This document shows, piece by piece, positions 52,346 through 64,000 of a DNA stretch of 64,000 bases. Under the pieces are notes generated by a model. The model did no database searches. It saw only the letters and a program-made list of their open reading frames with translations, and was not told where the DNA came from. The DNA comes from Acanthornis magna (Eukaryota > Chordata > Aves > Passeriformes > Acanthizidae). The stretch spans positions 6,359,501-6,423,500 of the forward strand of contig JAWUZG010000018.1 in assembly GCA_036785705.1 (NCBI GenBank). The letters run 5' to 3'. The stretch's first letter is position 1, and every line of letters begins with the position of its first letter. Made by a program: the position numbers and the translations under genes.

Positions 52346-53124
52346 GTTCTGATCCCGAAAATATTTTGACATATGAATAGTTTTATTATCATATTCTAGA
52401 GTTTATGTGAAAGATGTGCCACAGTACAGGCAATTATGCAAATCAAAGCTTTTTTGTTGTTGTTGTCAATGTAATTGTAGTAAGTTTACTAGTAAGATGC
52501 AGCAAGGAACAATGGGCTCCAATTCCTTGCTTAGTTTGTTAGATCCCATTTTTGTGTGCTGTTTTCTCTTTTCCTTACTTTCAGTTTATCTTTCTCTTTG
52601 CCCCCAGTACATGATGCATTCAGTTCACTACTTTCATGTGATATATCTCATTATAGTGTCAGAAACAAGATTACTCAGTGATTCAACCTGATGGAATTAC
52701 TGGTAGTGTTTGGTAATAGAAGTACTTGGATCAATTTCTCTGTAAATACACAGCGAGAGGAATCTTCAAAAAGAGGTAGCATTCCTGAGTAGATTTATTG
52801 TCTCCCTTTGGATACTCATGATCATAAGTAGGAAGAAAATGTGTTTTATTGAAGTATTCTGTACGAAAAATTGCTTTTTATTTAACATGAAACTGAAAAA
52901 ACATATTGAATAATTTGAAATTTTGAACTTCACCTGAAATCTGAATTCAGATTTAGATCAAAAATTAGTAAATTATCCAATAAGCAAAACTGAAGTTTCT
53001 GTCTGTAATGGTGGCTCTTGCATAAGAAAAGAAGGTATAGAAGCTAATAACAATTCTGCCCAACTAATATGAAGCACTTGTTTGCCATTGTTATTTCTCA
53101 AATTGCTTTGCAAATTGACCTTCT

Positions 53125-53262
53125 CTCATTTTGTAAAGGAAGAAACTGAGACAGAGAGAGTGAAGGTGGTTTACCAAAGGTTTTACAGCATGCTAGAGGC
53201 AGGGGCCCAAACAGAAACCTAGTCTCTGCTGCCTACTTCTGCCATCTGGCCAGCAGTGCCAT
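53125..53262 (-). mobile_element. MIR-type SINE, diverged
   Basis: The plus strand reads as reverse-complement MIR: CATTTTGTAAAGGAAGAAAC then TGAGACAGAGAG, a degenerate GGTCACACAGC-like segment (GGTTTTACAGCATGCTAG), and a reversed B-box region. MIRs are ancient tRNA-derived SINEs shared across amniotes, so this copy is very old. Confidence 0.75.
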
Positions 53263-56200
53263 GGTGCTCAGCAGTGATCGCTGGGAAACAGAAATCTTCT
53301 TCAGAGAGTGTCAGCCAGCTTTTGTCATAACACAGGCCATATCTTATTCATGTATAGGCCCTACTTTATCTGACTGGAAGAATGAAAATGGAAGAAAAAA
53401 TGGAAGGAAAATCCTTTCCATTTTCAAGATGAGAAACTGGAACATAGGAAGATTTATGCTGCCAGAAACATTTATCCCTCTGTGATCTTTTACTGTTTTC
53501 TTAAATGAGCAGCTTCTCTCCATCCAGCCGTAGTGATTCCCTCTTCATTCCTATGCAAAGAATCAGTTTAGACTGATTCAAGTACTTTTACAGGCAGCTG
53601 CCGAATGAATATGTTGCATTTCACTGAGTTTGCAAATGCTGGTTAGGTCACAAGTTGCTCAGATATAAAAGGTTCTACCATAAATGCAGGCCATTTTCAC
53701 TTCTCTCCTCCTCCTTTTGACATGCAAGAGGAGTGAGATTCATCCATTGACATTTATTTGTGAAATAGTCTTGTCTCTTCATACATCATGCACCAACTTT
53801 ACTATGTTATCTCAGCTGCGTGAATTTTCACAACCCATTTAGTTATACTGGTTAAAATGATGTGTGCTTACACTGGTATGAAGGTGCTTTACACTGCCTC
53901 TGTTTTTCCTTCTGCTAAGGAAAAATAAGCTATTCTTCCACAGCTCCTAAACTGGAGATGTACAGCTTTAACTGTACTGATGTAGTTAGGTCAGCAGAGC
54001 TCTGCACTGTAAACAAGGTCTGTATTGCACAGCTAAGGCTAGATCCCTCGGGTTTGCAAAAGGTCTGCCTACAGAATATGCACAACCAGTGTGACTAGTT
54101 GTGTTTTAATAAATACTAATAACACGTGTCTAATTACGACAGTTCATCTCGACATTTCCTGCCTGCCTCTCACAGAATGACTAAGCGCTTCTCTCTCACC
54201 ACAGAGCCAATTGCTGGCTACAGACTATTATTAGGGGCAGTTCTGTATAATTTTCACAATTATAGTATATGTCATTTCATACTTGTGGACTGCCAACAAG
54301 AGAGCACTGTCCATCTAGAAGAAAAATACTGCCTGCAATTGCTTTCAAGGGCTGAGAGAGACAAATGTTTACTCACAGGCACAGCTTTCCTGACCGTGAA
54401 TAGTCCCCGTGCTTTCAAAGGGATTAAGCCTGGTAGTATTTGCAGAATCAGTGCCTTGATCAGCATGCTTAAATGGTTAATTTTGTTCTTTGCAAACATG
54501 TTTGAAGGATGCTAAAGTAATCTTATGATTGTACACATGCTGGCTAGATTCTGTTTCGGAATTGCATTTCCATTTTTAAAAAGCTTTGGCAAGCAAACCC
54601 CCTCTGTTACATTTACTCTAAAGTGTGTTTTGTGATGAATGTAGTGGTCAGAATGTCACACAGACAAATACTTCAGTAGAAACGTGCAAATAATCAGATA
54701 GAAATGTGCAAGTAATCAAATTACAAAGTTACAAAATAACATTAAATAATGGGATCTAGAAACTGTGGATTAGATTTATTGCTGGAATGAACAGACACCA
54801 TTCATGGAAATTGTAGGCTAATTGAAAAAATTAGTAGAATATATGGATTTTATGGAAAGAAAATTTACTTTTTTTTTTTTTCCCCTTCTTTTCCATGTCC
54901 TCTTAACACGCAGCCAGCTTCTACTCTCTGGTTTTGCCCTGTGGCCTTGCTGTCATCTTTTCCTGTCTACACCCTTTCCATAACTCTGTGCAGCACTAGA
55001 TCCAAGAAATCAGTTTTGCCTGCTACTACAAAATCGGTGGTGTTTTTGAGTGCTCCTCTCAGCCAAAAATCAATTCCACAACTTTGGCTCTTCTTGTTTC
55101 CCCCTACGATTAATCCTTCATGGATCACTAAGGATTTTAGCCACAGAGGAGCTCACTTTCTCTTTGTAAGAGGAAATGCCCTTGAAGGTGCCTTGAGCCC
55201 TTTCCAAGGAGCTCTGGGAAGATAAATAGCATGTCTGTGCTGTTCACATTGATCAGCTGCAAACTTTGCACCTACTTCTTATCTTCCCTTGACCACAAAG
55301 CCTGCCTGTCACTGTGCACATGCAAATGCAGCCTCGATAGCTGGCTCTGAAAATGAGAAATTCAGATGTAGGCGATAGCTGCACCCACACCTCAGCTCCA
55401 CCTCTTTGCAAGCACAGTTGATGCCCCTCCACTCCAAAAAGTTGTTGAGACCCCCCACACCGAAGATGTACTTGGTGTTCAGCATCTGAATTATGAACAC
55501 AGTTCTATGTTTTGGCAGTGTGATTAAAACCGGTCATGTCATAGGGAACCAGATTTGTAGAAAATTTTGCAAAGAAGGTGAAGTTATCCTAGAGCAGTTG
55601 TGTATTGCATGAACTTAATGATGCCTTTGTTCTATGAACTGTAATAATTAAAATCTAATCCATGGTAGAATCAATACATGTTGCCATTATTTTCACTAAT
55701 GTATGCACATAAATAAGAGTATGGAGAGAAGCTGCAAGTATCTGTGATGAGGTTAATGAAGTCTTTGATAATACTTCACCTGGTATTTTCATAGTTGAGG
55801 TACATTTAGGTACTGATAAACATAATTGAATGTTAATAAATTAAAATTAATAATCCAAAAATGGAAACTGCTTACCAACAGCAGTTCAGTATAAAAATAT
55901 TTTAAGATTATAGAAGGGGAAAAGAGCACATATAAGTAAGCAATGTCATACTGCTGCACAAAAGTAAACATACTATGAGGATATCAGAGGAGAAATGTTG
56001 CATGTAAATAAAACCAAACAATCCTTCCACACCACTTAGCTATCTGAAGGTCTAAACTTAAAAATTGCTCATATTCTTATTTTTTTGCAGATCAATCAGA
56101 GGACTAGGACAAGCTATAAGATTGATTGATTCCCTTCCTTGACAGTTCAGGACCAGAACCACTAACAGATGCTGCAGAGAAGCTCACTGTGCACATTTTT

Positions 56201-56356
56201 TATCCACATCATGTACACAAGCATGTCATGTTCATAAACTAAGGGAGTAGGATATTATTGACCTGAATGCCACTGAAAGCATTTACACTCACTAAAAAAT
56301 ATAATCTCCCTTTTAACGAAGTAGCACATGACTTGCATAAACTGGGGCTGAAAATA

Positions 56357-57250
56357 TAGAATCATAAAATCCTAGAATATCCTGAATTGGAAGGGTCCCA
56401 CAAGAGGATCATCCAGTCCAACTCCTGGCCCTTCACAGCAATGTCCCCAAGTGCCTGAGAGTGTTGTCCAAAAGCTTCTTGAACTGTCAGGTTTGGTGCT
56501 GTGACCACTGCCCTGGGGAGCTGTTCCAGTGCCCAAACACCCTCTGGGTGAAGAACCTTTTCCTAATACCCAACTTAAACCTCTCCTGACACAACTTCAG
56601 GCCATTTCCTTGGGTCCTGTCACTGTCACCACAGAGCAGAGATCAGTGGCTGCCTCTTCTCCTCACCAGGAAGTTGTAACTGCAGTGAGGTCTCCCCTCA
56701 GTCTCCTCCAGGCTGAACACACCAAGTGACCTCAGCCACTCCTCACACAGCTTCCCCTCAAGGCCTTTCATCATCTTTGTTGCCCTCCTTTGGACTTTCT
56801 CTAGTAGTTTAACATCTTCCTTTTATTGTGGCACCCAAAACTGCCCCCAGCACTCAAGGTGAGGCCACCCCAGGTCAGAGCAGAGCAGAGCAGAGCAGGA
56901 CAATCCCCTCCCTTGCCTGGCTGGTGATGCTGTGCCTGATGCCCCCAGGACAGGGATGTCCCTCCTGGCTGCCAGGGCACTGCTGACTCCTTTCCATTGA
57001 CCAGGACCCTCAGGTCCCTTTCCATGGCACTGTTTTCCAGCCCCTCATTCCCCAGTCTGTCTGTACATCCAGGTTTGCCCCATCCCATCTGCAGAATTTG
57101 GCACTTTCCTATGTTCCCTTCATATGGGTGGTGATAGTCCTGTCCTCTAATTTATTGAGGTCTCCCTCCAGGGCCTCTCTGCCTTCAACAGAGTCTGCAG
57201 CTCTTCTCAATTTAGTATCATCTGCAAAATTCCTTAGTATACTTGGGGTA
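56357..57250 (-). mobile_element. CR1 LINE (J-type-looking), 3' end plus ORF2 C-terminus
   Basis: Read on plus, it starts with ATAGAATCATAAAATCCTAG (reversed octamers). It continues with TTGGAAGGGTCCCACAAGAG and then about 0.85 kb of reversed 3' UTR and ORF2 C-terminus, ending near ATCATCTGCAAAATTCC. The opening differs from the other CR1 copies here and looks like the CR1-J group, but the subfamily is from memory. It contains a (CAGAG)4 run at 56876-56895. It looks the least diverged CR1 in the window. Confidence 0.92.
56876..56898 (+). repeat. (CAGAG)4 pentamer run inside CR1
   Basis: Four perfect CAGAG units plus a partial copy, within the CR1 at 56357-57250. Probably slippage after insertion or a subfamily feature. 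Confidence 0.85.
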
Positions 57251-57362
57251 TATAAGGGTCTGCATAGCAAAAACATCTTAAAAAGATATTATTTGGGGCA
57301 ATATTGGAATAGTAAGGCATGTCCCTCCTGACCAAAATTATCACAAGCAGCAGCATACAATA

Positions 57363-57465
57363 GAAGACTAGACTGGGAGCCAACAGCCTGAGTTCAAATC
57401 CTTCTGTTCTTGATCTGCTCAGCAGTTGTGAAGAGGTCACTGTCTCTCTCTGTTTCCCTTCCCAC
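57363..57465 (+). mobile_element. MIR-type SINE, diverged
   Basis: GACTGGGAGCCAACAGCCTGAG followed by TTCAAATCC matches the MIR head with a preserved pol III B-box (GAGTTCAAATCC). The rest (TGAAGAGGTCACTGTCTCTC, then TGTTTCCC) fits the MIR core and tail loosely. It lies just beyond the CR1 at 56.4 kb. Confidence 0.6.
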
Positions 57466-58600
57466 TGAAGTTCTTGGTTTCTCCTTTCTGTGTTTTGACC
57501 TTTTTGCCACCTTTGACTTTTATCTCTTTGGAGCCAGACCATCTTTCCCAGTGTTTCCATAAAGTTTGGTACATTGTGTCTCTGGATTTTTGTGCGAGAC
57601 TTCAGACACTACGGCCATTGTAATTTGGCAGGGAGGAAATTAATTTCTTTCTTCACCAGGAAAATGATCCCAAATATATGTTAACATCTGAGGCTTGAGT
57701 TTCAGCAAATGGCTGTTTGCTTCTGTGGTGTCTACTTCAGCATGCCATCGACTTCCCAGGACGTTTGCTGGGGACTGAAGCTCTACATATGCTGCAGACA
57801 GCTTTCCTTTGGCTGCAGACTGCAGAAAGCTAGACTGGCGTTAACAGCTGCCTGAAGCACAGGTTACAGTAAAGTATATCATGTTCATATCATCATTACA
57901 TGCCTTGGATTCCACTGTAAGCCTCAAGTCTGGGGGTGAGGAGAACTCTTTGGACCATAAATACATTAGCTTGCCATGAGGAACTATGTGGATCTGTCCT
58001 TCAGCTAAGGGAAATGCAGAAAGTACTTTTATTCCACAGTCGTATTCTTGAGACTGCTGAAGTGCAAACCAAGACAGGATTTTTTCCCCTTGTCACAGAA
58101 AACTTGGAGATATTTCTGTCTGTAACAGATATTACTGATACTCTCCATACATTTATGTATCTGAGGCAAGATTAAGTGTAAATCTTCATTCACAATCAAA
58201 CTTAGATAATAATTAATGAGCGTGCTTACGGCAACGTCTGCAATAAATTAATTCTTTATTATTCGTTATGTATTTTGTATAGTGTTGCCAATTTTCTTTA
58301 AAGGAATAGAATAAAAATTGTAGAAACAACTAAGAGATAATTATCAGAAAGCTGGGAAAAGAGAATTTTGGCTTTTATGATGCTTGGAGTATGTGGAGAA
58401 GAAATGGACGAAAGGCACAGAGAATCGGGGATGAGGTAAAAAAGGGCATGATGCTTTTATGAGGGGAGGACTTTGCAGCAAAATTAATGTTTCACCTTCC
58501 CTAATGCTGAATCTTTCATACGGCCAAAATGAGATTTAGGGAAAAAATAAGGCCGGGGTAGAAATCCATCTGACTGAGAATGGATCTAAGAGATTCTTTT

Positions 58601-58621
58601 TTGTTGTTGTTGTTGTTGTTG
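58601..58621 (+). repeat. (TTG)7 microsatellite
   Basis: Seven perfect TTG units after a T run. Confidence 0.9.
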
Positions 58622-60326
58622 AACTTCAGTGCATAGTTGAAAGATAAATATTTTTTAAAATAATGCATATTTTAAAGTTATTGTATCCACAACTACTAGA
58701 AACGAGTTCAGCATAAACAGAAATGCTTCACTGCTTTCCTTAATAAGGGAAAAAAGGGCATAATATGATGTCTCTGATTGAAAATGTTCTCTTTTCTCTC
58801 TCATTTGCTTGCAAAGTCTGACAAACTTATTTGCATTCACTTCTTCCAAAATTTCTGATCATTTTGTTGTTTGCAGCCGAACCTCTGTGTCTTGAAACAC
58901 AGCATTGTCAGCTCATCCAAACAAAATCTTAGCTGCACCATTTACTGTATGAAAATTGAGATTAAATAAACAAATTCTGAAAATAGGGCATTAGGGTGTT
59001 TGTTTGTACTTGGAAATCGTCGTTGTTTTTTATCTTACCAGAAAAATTGCCCTGCAAAGCGATTTCCGCCCCTTGATTCAGCATGCTGCTTCGGCATCGT
59101 TCCCAATCCCTGTTAATCCTGGGCATAAAAACCACCCGAGGCTACTGCGTGCTGCTGCAGAGCACTGCACTGTGGGTCAAAGGGACAGCCCTTCTCACCT
59201 TGCTTTACTGCCCTCTATCAGACAAATACCTTCGAGATGTTGAAAACGTTTGGAGCGAATAGAAGAGACCCTAGCCCCACGTGCAGAGTGTTTCCAGCGA
59301 GCGGCACGGGGCTGTGCAGGTTTCACCTGTGTATTAGCTCATCCGTGGGCAGTTCCAGCAAGGCTCAGAACATGAGGCCCCTCTAGCAGGGCTTGCAAAA
59401 GCTAATCCACAAAATGTTTCTGCTAATTGAGTCATGTGCTTGAACATGTGGAAATTAGAAAGTAGCTCAACCTTTTTATCTAATTGCTAAATTGAGCTTT
59501 GTGTACTTCAGCTGAAAGTAGCGGAGGGGACCTTCCCACTGCACCACGTAGTTGTTGGACTGCGTGTGGGCTGAATGGGCAATTTAAAAGAGGTATTTAT
59601 TTGGTGCATTTCTCTGATAGAGTGTATTGAATGTGTTTCTTTAATTCCCATACTGTGTTTCTCTTGTACATCTATATATGTATATATTTGTGGATGTTTC
59701 AATGATGTTTTAGCATGAGCATCTTGACGATATTTTTATAGAAATGCAGGAGCACGCGTATTGACAGAATGGAATGTTGCAAAAAACCCGAAATATTAAT
59801 GGAATTTTTTTTTTCTGTAAATACGAGTAACTTACAGAAAGATCCTCTGTAAATGTTATCAGTTTGTGCTACTCTATTACTATCAAATTAAGTAGGAGCA
59901 TTGCAGTAGCGCCTGAGGGCACTAGTCATAAATCAAGTCTGTGCTGCAAGAGTATCAGTGGCTCTGGAAAAATGTGTTCTGCTGGGGAACGGGGGAGGCC
60001 GCCAGAGATAGCTGCTTGCTCTTTCTGCTTGATTAGACATCCATCCCCTGACGAGTACAGCTGACCTTGTCATATGCAACATGCCAAGGCCGAACATGGC
60101 TGAGCATGGAGGGCTGTTCTTAACTCATGAAGTATGGCCCAAGTCCTGCAAGGACTGCAAGCACAAGCTTTCTGAGCTGTACAAGAGTATATGAGTAATG
60201 CCCAAGTCATCTAGCAGTAGATGGATTAAGCATTTAGGTGCCCACATGCAACTTTTTTATCTGTTGACAAATCTCTAAAATTTGAGCAGGAATTAAGGCA
60301 TTAAATGTGGAAGCCCTTTTATAAGC

Positions 60327-60343
60327 AAAAAAAAAAAAAAAAA
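60327..60343 (+). repeat. poly(A) tract, 17 bases
   Basis: An uninterrupted A run in intergenic DNA; no retroposed unit recognised beside it. Confidence 0.8.
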
Positions 60344-61659
60344 GAAGGCATTGACGTAGTCTGAAACAGAGTTATCCAGAGTCCTGCCAAGGTACCTGGT
60401 CGGGCTCAGACTGGAAGATCAGCCCAAGCTCAGTGAAGCCCCACGCGCTTTCCCAGTGAGTTATCACTGTGCTGCAGCATTACAACTGCAGACAAAAATA
60501 CCACCCTGCAGCAAGCATGAGATGCGTGAAGCAACACAGTTATTGATGCAATCTTGGAAGTGCCAGCAGTGCCCGAGGTTTTCCTTTTGGTTTCTCTGTG
60601 CAGAATCCGGGTCTGAGAGATCCTGACATTTAATTTGGAAACGCCCCCTGCGTGATACTCACGCACTTCCCCAAACTGGGTATTGCACAAATTGAAACAA
60701 GCATCTGTGCTTCACTGATAATTCTGTGGGAATATGTGTCTGATAAAAAAGTTTACTTCCTTTTTCCCCCTCAATTCCTTCTGTTTTTACCAGATTTTGC
60801 ATAAACAAAATCCCAAACACCATATTCCCTTGAAAATATTTTCCCCCCAATCAGACCTTAAATTTCTGCTCATGGCCTCTGATTCCTGTTCAAATGTTCT
60901 ATGAGGAATTAAACATCTAAAGCGTTGAAGCTGATAAAGTTAGACTACGAAACACGGTCAGTTTTTGCAGCGCGAGCCTGCGTCCTTTCCATGTTTACGA
61001 AAACACACTTCATCCTGTTTTATTATGGCTAAACTCCTGCAGATTGTCCGCTTCAGGGAAATATTGCCCCGTGACCTGGCAGCAGTCCCCGGCGGCGATA
61101 ACCCCGTCCCTGCCGGGGGCCCTGGCTAATCGCACCTCCCCACCCTGCCGTCCCCCCCTGCCCTACGCCCTGCGCAACCACGACATCTGTATTTGCTATT
61201 TAACAGAGTTATTCTCAACAGCAGCTTGTTTCCAATATCTCCTTACAGTGCTGCCCGAGTATGAAGCCTGTCACAGCTTTCCGTGGTTACTTTGCATTAG
61301 CGCGGAGATGTTTCTGTAAATACTCAGCCTGAATACACTCGGTTACAAACTCCCATCCATGCAGAGCAATGACCGGATTTGCAAAAATGTGTGGAAAAAA
61401 GAGATTAAAATTTTCAAGGTTTCTTTGCTGCTGCTGAAAATGAATCATCTATACATGAAAATTATGAAAACTCAAAAAATGGCACATTAACATACATCTA
61501 AAGAAGAACTGCATAACAATTATATAAATACTAAGTCTCTACCAAGATCTAAAACATAATTACAGGCTCAATTTTCTGAGAGATGAAAGAGACAATTTTC
61601 CAGAAATTTGGTTCTGTCTATGCCTCAAAGATACTGAATAAAACCTTTCTTTTTCTTTC

Positions 61660-61675
61660 TTTTTTTTTTTTTTTT
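61660..61675 (+). repeat. T-rich tract
   Basis: A 16-base T run preceded by TTTCTTTTTCTTTC; simple low-complexity DNA. Confidence 0.8.
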
Positions 61676-64000
61676 GGGTCCTGCTACATTGCTTCTACTA
61701 ATCAGGAAAATTCCATATTTTTTTTCATAATGTCTTTAATAATACTGTTGCTACGTGGAGAATTATGGCAATAGCAAGATATTTCAACCTTGATGGCTAG
61801 GTAAAATTAAAATATGGATATGGTACAATAATTCAGGTTATTGCAAGTATAATGCGAAATTTTATCATGATTTTTAAAAATTTTAACTCTTTTTTGGTTT
61901 AAGTTATGTCTTTATGGTAAAGGCCTACTAAAATATTTTGCTACCACTGCCTTGAGCCTTGTGACTTTGAGCCCAGTATAAGGGAATTTATTTTGAAAGT
62001 AAATCTGAAGACAGTCACCTCATTTAAAATATTTTCTTGAAGGCTCTATATACAACTTTTAAGTGTTCGTTTCCTCCCCCAAGAGCAAGTGAAGAAAACA
62101 GAACAGGATTTCAATCTTCAAATAAATGTAATCTGTTCTCAGGACTTGTCACTAAACTTAGATTTTCCTGTGGATTTTCAGCCTTTTAGGTGCCCATTCA
62201 AGCTGTCCCTTCTTCATGTGAACTAGTTAGTGTGGCGATCACTAGAATTTTAAGTTGATTATTGTATTTTGTGCTGCATTTTGGTTCCTTTTGTGATAGA
62301 TACAGCAAAAAATGTGACAGTCCAAGTTTTGCATGAAGCAGCAATCAAACACTCTCAGGTTGGCATTAAATGGCTGTGTGGGCTGGATTCCTGAAACACC
62401 TGAGAAGTGTGCTGGTGCCTGATGTTTAAAACATATTTATGTATAGCTCTGATGAGCATGAAAAGGCTCATATGAACTAAAGGACTAAGTGGCATTTCTG
62501 AAGTAGCATGGATGCTGCCAGCTCTGAGGATGTAGTGTGACAACGTGCAAAGGTACCCAAATTAGAGGCAAACAAGGTCACAACTGGAAAACAAGCCAGT
62601 GCTGCAAGTGAATTAACCCAGCATCCTCCGCAGGCTAATTGGCCCTGCTGAGAGTGAGTGTGCTCATTAGCCTGGGAGCAGCAGCACCCTCGCACCCTCT
62701 GCAAACCCGAGGTGCTGCTTCTGCCAGGCAGATCTCTGCAGTGCACAGACATAGTCATTTGCAGAGGCTTCTGGTGCAGCATGGCATGGCTGGAGGGGAC
62801 AGTGCTGCGGGTCCCTGCTGGCCCTGGGTGACACTGAGGCTCCTCAGTCAGCAGAGGCACGCCTTGCTGGCAGGCTGCCCCAGCCCCAGAGGGATCCAAG
62901 ACCTGCTGCTGGCAGATCCTGGGCTGATAAACTCCACCGAGGCTGCCTGGCTTAGCTCCAGCCCCGAGATCCAGGCAGGAACAGGAGAGGCGTGGGGCAA
63001 GGTGATGGTGGCAGATGTCAGGGAGAGGCTCAGGGCAAGGAGGCAGCAGGAAGGTGCAGGGTGTGGAGACAGGGAGGTGACAGTGATGGAGCCTGAGTTT
63101 AAAAAGTAAAATCTTAGAGGTTTTCAGAGCAATGAAACCCGTTGGAGAACCTCCAGGAGTACCTGGTGGACTCTGCATGGACTATCAGGCTTCATCTTCT
63201 CTGTTCATCAAAACCAAGACTGGGTTCTTTAGAAAATCTGCCCATGCTGCACTGGGATGGGGTTTTCTGCTCAGCAAAAAAACAGGCTTTGGTAATTCAT
63301 CTGATCACATGGAGAAAGGCAGAAGGCAGTGAAAGCTGAGAGATAGAAGGGAAAGGCAAATCTGCTGAGGAATAGGGCTGATCTGACAGTCCACCAGTGA
63401 GGGACTTTAACCTGGGAGGGAAGGCTGTAATCTTAAAGATATCTTTGTAGGGTACCCAAAGAAAGTGTCACACAGTTGGGGCTGGTTGTCACCTTGACTA
63501 GCAGCTCCGTTTCTTCATTAGACACTTTTAAAAATAAATCATTCCTTCTAAACCACATCCTAATACATTAGTAAATAGTGTTGGAAACTTTTCAACATCA
63601 TTTTATCCTGTTGTGGAAGCACATAGTAGCTATCCAACTACAAATAACGCATTAGCTTGGGGCTTCTCCGACTAAGGCAACTTTGTACTTCTTAATAGGC
63701 AACTTTTGAATGCCTTAATATCCTTTTTTTCATTATATCGGGCTAGAATTTGCATTATTTTTTTATTAACTAAACTCTTCCCTCCTTTAAAGTACATACC
63801 TGTTTTAATTTCACTCTGATGGGTCTTGGGTCCCTTGTGGATTGCCCTTTAAATCTGAATTGCATCCATGGCCAGGATGATCCTCTGAAGACTGAATTCC
63901 ACAGTTGCCTCTTCATGTCACACAACCTTTACCATTATATGGGTTTGCTGATATTCCTTAAAAGTCTGTGATTTCTCTGAAGTCATGCTAAACTATTCAA

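Larger units (their letters stand above)
40561..64000. other. gene-free intergenic region right of the CpG island
   Basis: No exon that I recognise on either strand across 23 kb. Contents: poly(T) runs (43886-43917, 44743-44762), simple repeats, CR1 copies at 51.7-52.3 kb and 56.4-57.2 kb, MIR-like SINEs at 53.1 and 57.4 kb, and repeat-free blocks that may be conserved non-coding elements (about 44.4-44.7, 54.1-54.5, 58.2-58.6, 59.0-59.6 and 61.0-61.3 kb). A GC-richer block of unknown nature spans about 62.6-63.1 kb. Confidence 0.6.

Noticed and set aside
56529..57088. ORFs at 56.5-57.1 kb
   Set aside because: These are frames through the minus-strand CR1 at 56357-57250.
57390..57405. GAGTTCAAATCC as a tRNA T-arm/B-box
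   Set aside because: No cloverleaf can be drawn upstream and the context matches a MIR SINE, not a tRNA gene.
1..64000. CRISPR arrays, bacterial operons, phage or an intact endogenous retrovirus
   Set aside because: No spaced direct repeats, no ribosome-binding-site gene arrays, and no paired LTRs or gag/pol-like frames. All coding-like mobile DNA seen is CR1.

Overview
The window is vertebrate nuclear DNA, almost certainly from a bird. It has at least six CR1 retroposon copies with the avian 3' end built from ATTCTATG-like octamers, two decayed MIR-type SINEs, long AT-rich introns, and one strong CpG island. There is no operon structure, CRISPR array, plasmid, phage or bacterial gene.

The only gene I can recognise is KIAA0232, an uncharacterised but well conserved vertebrate protein, read on the minus strand. 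Its CpG-island promoter lies at about 38.5-40.6 kb. At least one candidate donor for a non-coding first exon lies inside the island (39834 or 39258). A probable 42-nt 5' UTR exon sits at 21725-21766. The first coding exon is 21263-21493 (residues 1-77) and the second is 7136-7273 (residues 78-123). Both coding exons end in phase 0 and join cleanly. The rest of the protein, more than 1,000 residues in mammals, lies off the left edge. A 45-nt in-frame candidate cassette exon is at 3509-3553. A short upstream ORF ends four bases before the annotated start codon.

Layout: 1-7135 is an intron with one CR1 tail. 7274-21262 is an intron with a 1.4-kb CR1 and an old CR1 remnant. 21767 to the CpG island is the first intron, with a long internally deleted CR1 at 23.6-25.4 kb, an unassigned repeat-like unit ending in poly(A) at 29.2-29.6 kb and a 78-bp tandem duplication at 35.9 kb. 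40.6-64 kb has no recognisable exon. It holds two CR1 copies, two MIR-like SINEs, homopolymer runs, and several repeat-free, compositionally distinct blocks that may be conserved regulatory DNA.

I found no clear new biological system. The most testable observations are the cassette exon, the uORF with a weak start context, the promoter-core signals (a palindromic TTACGTAA beside a G-rich quadruplex motif), and candidate enhancers in the gene-free right third.
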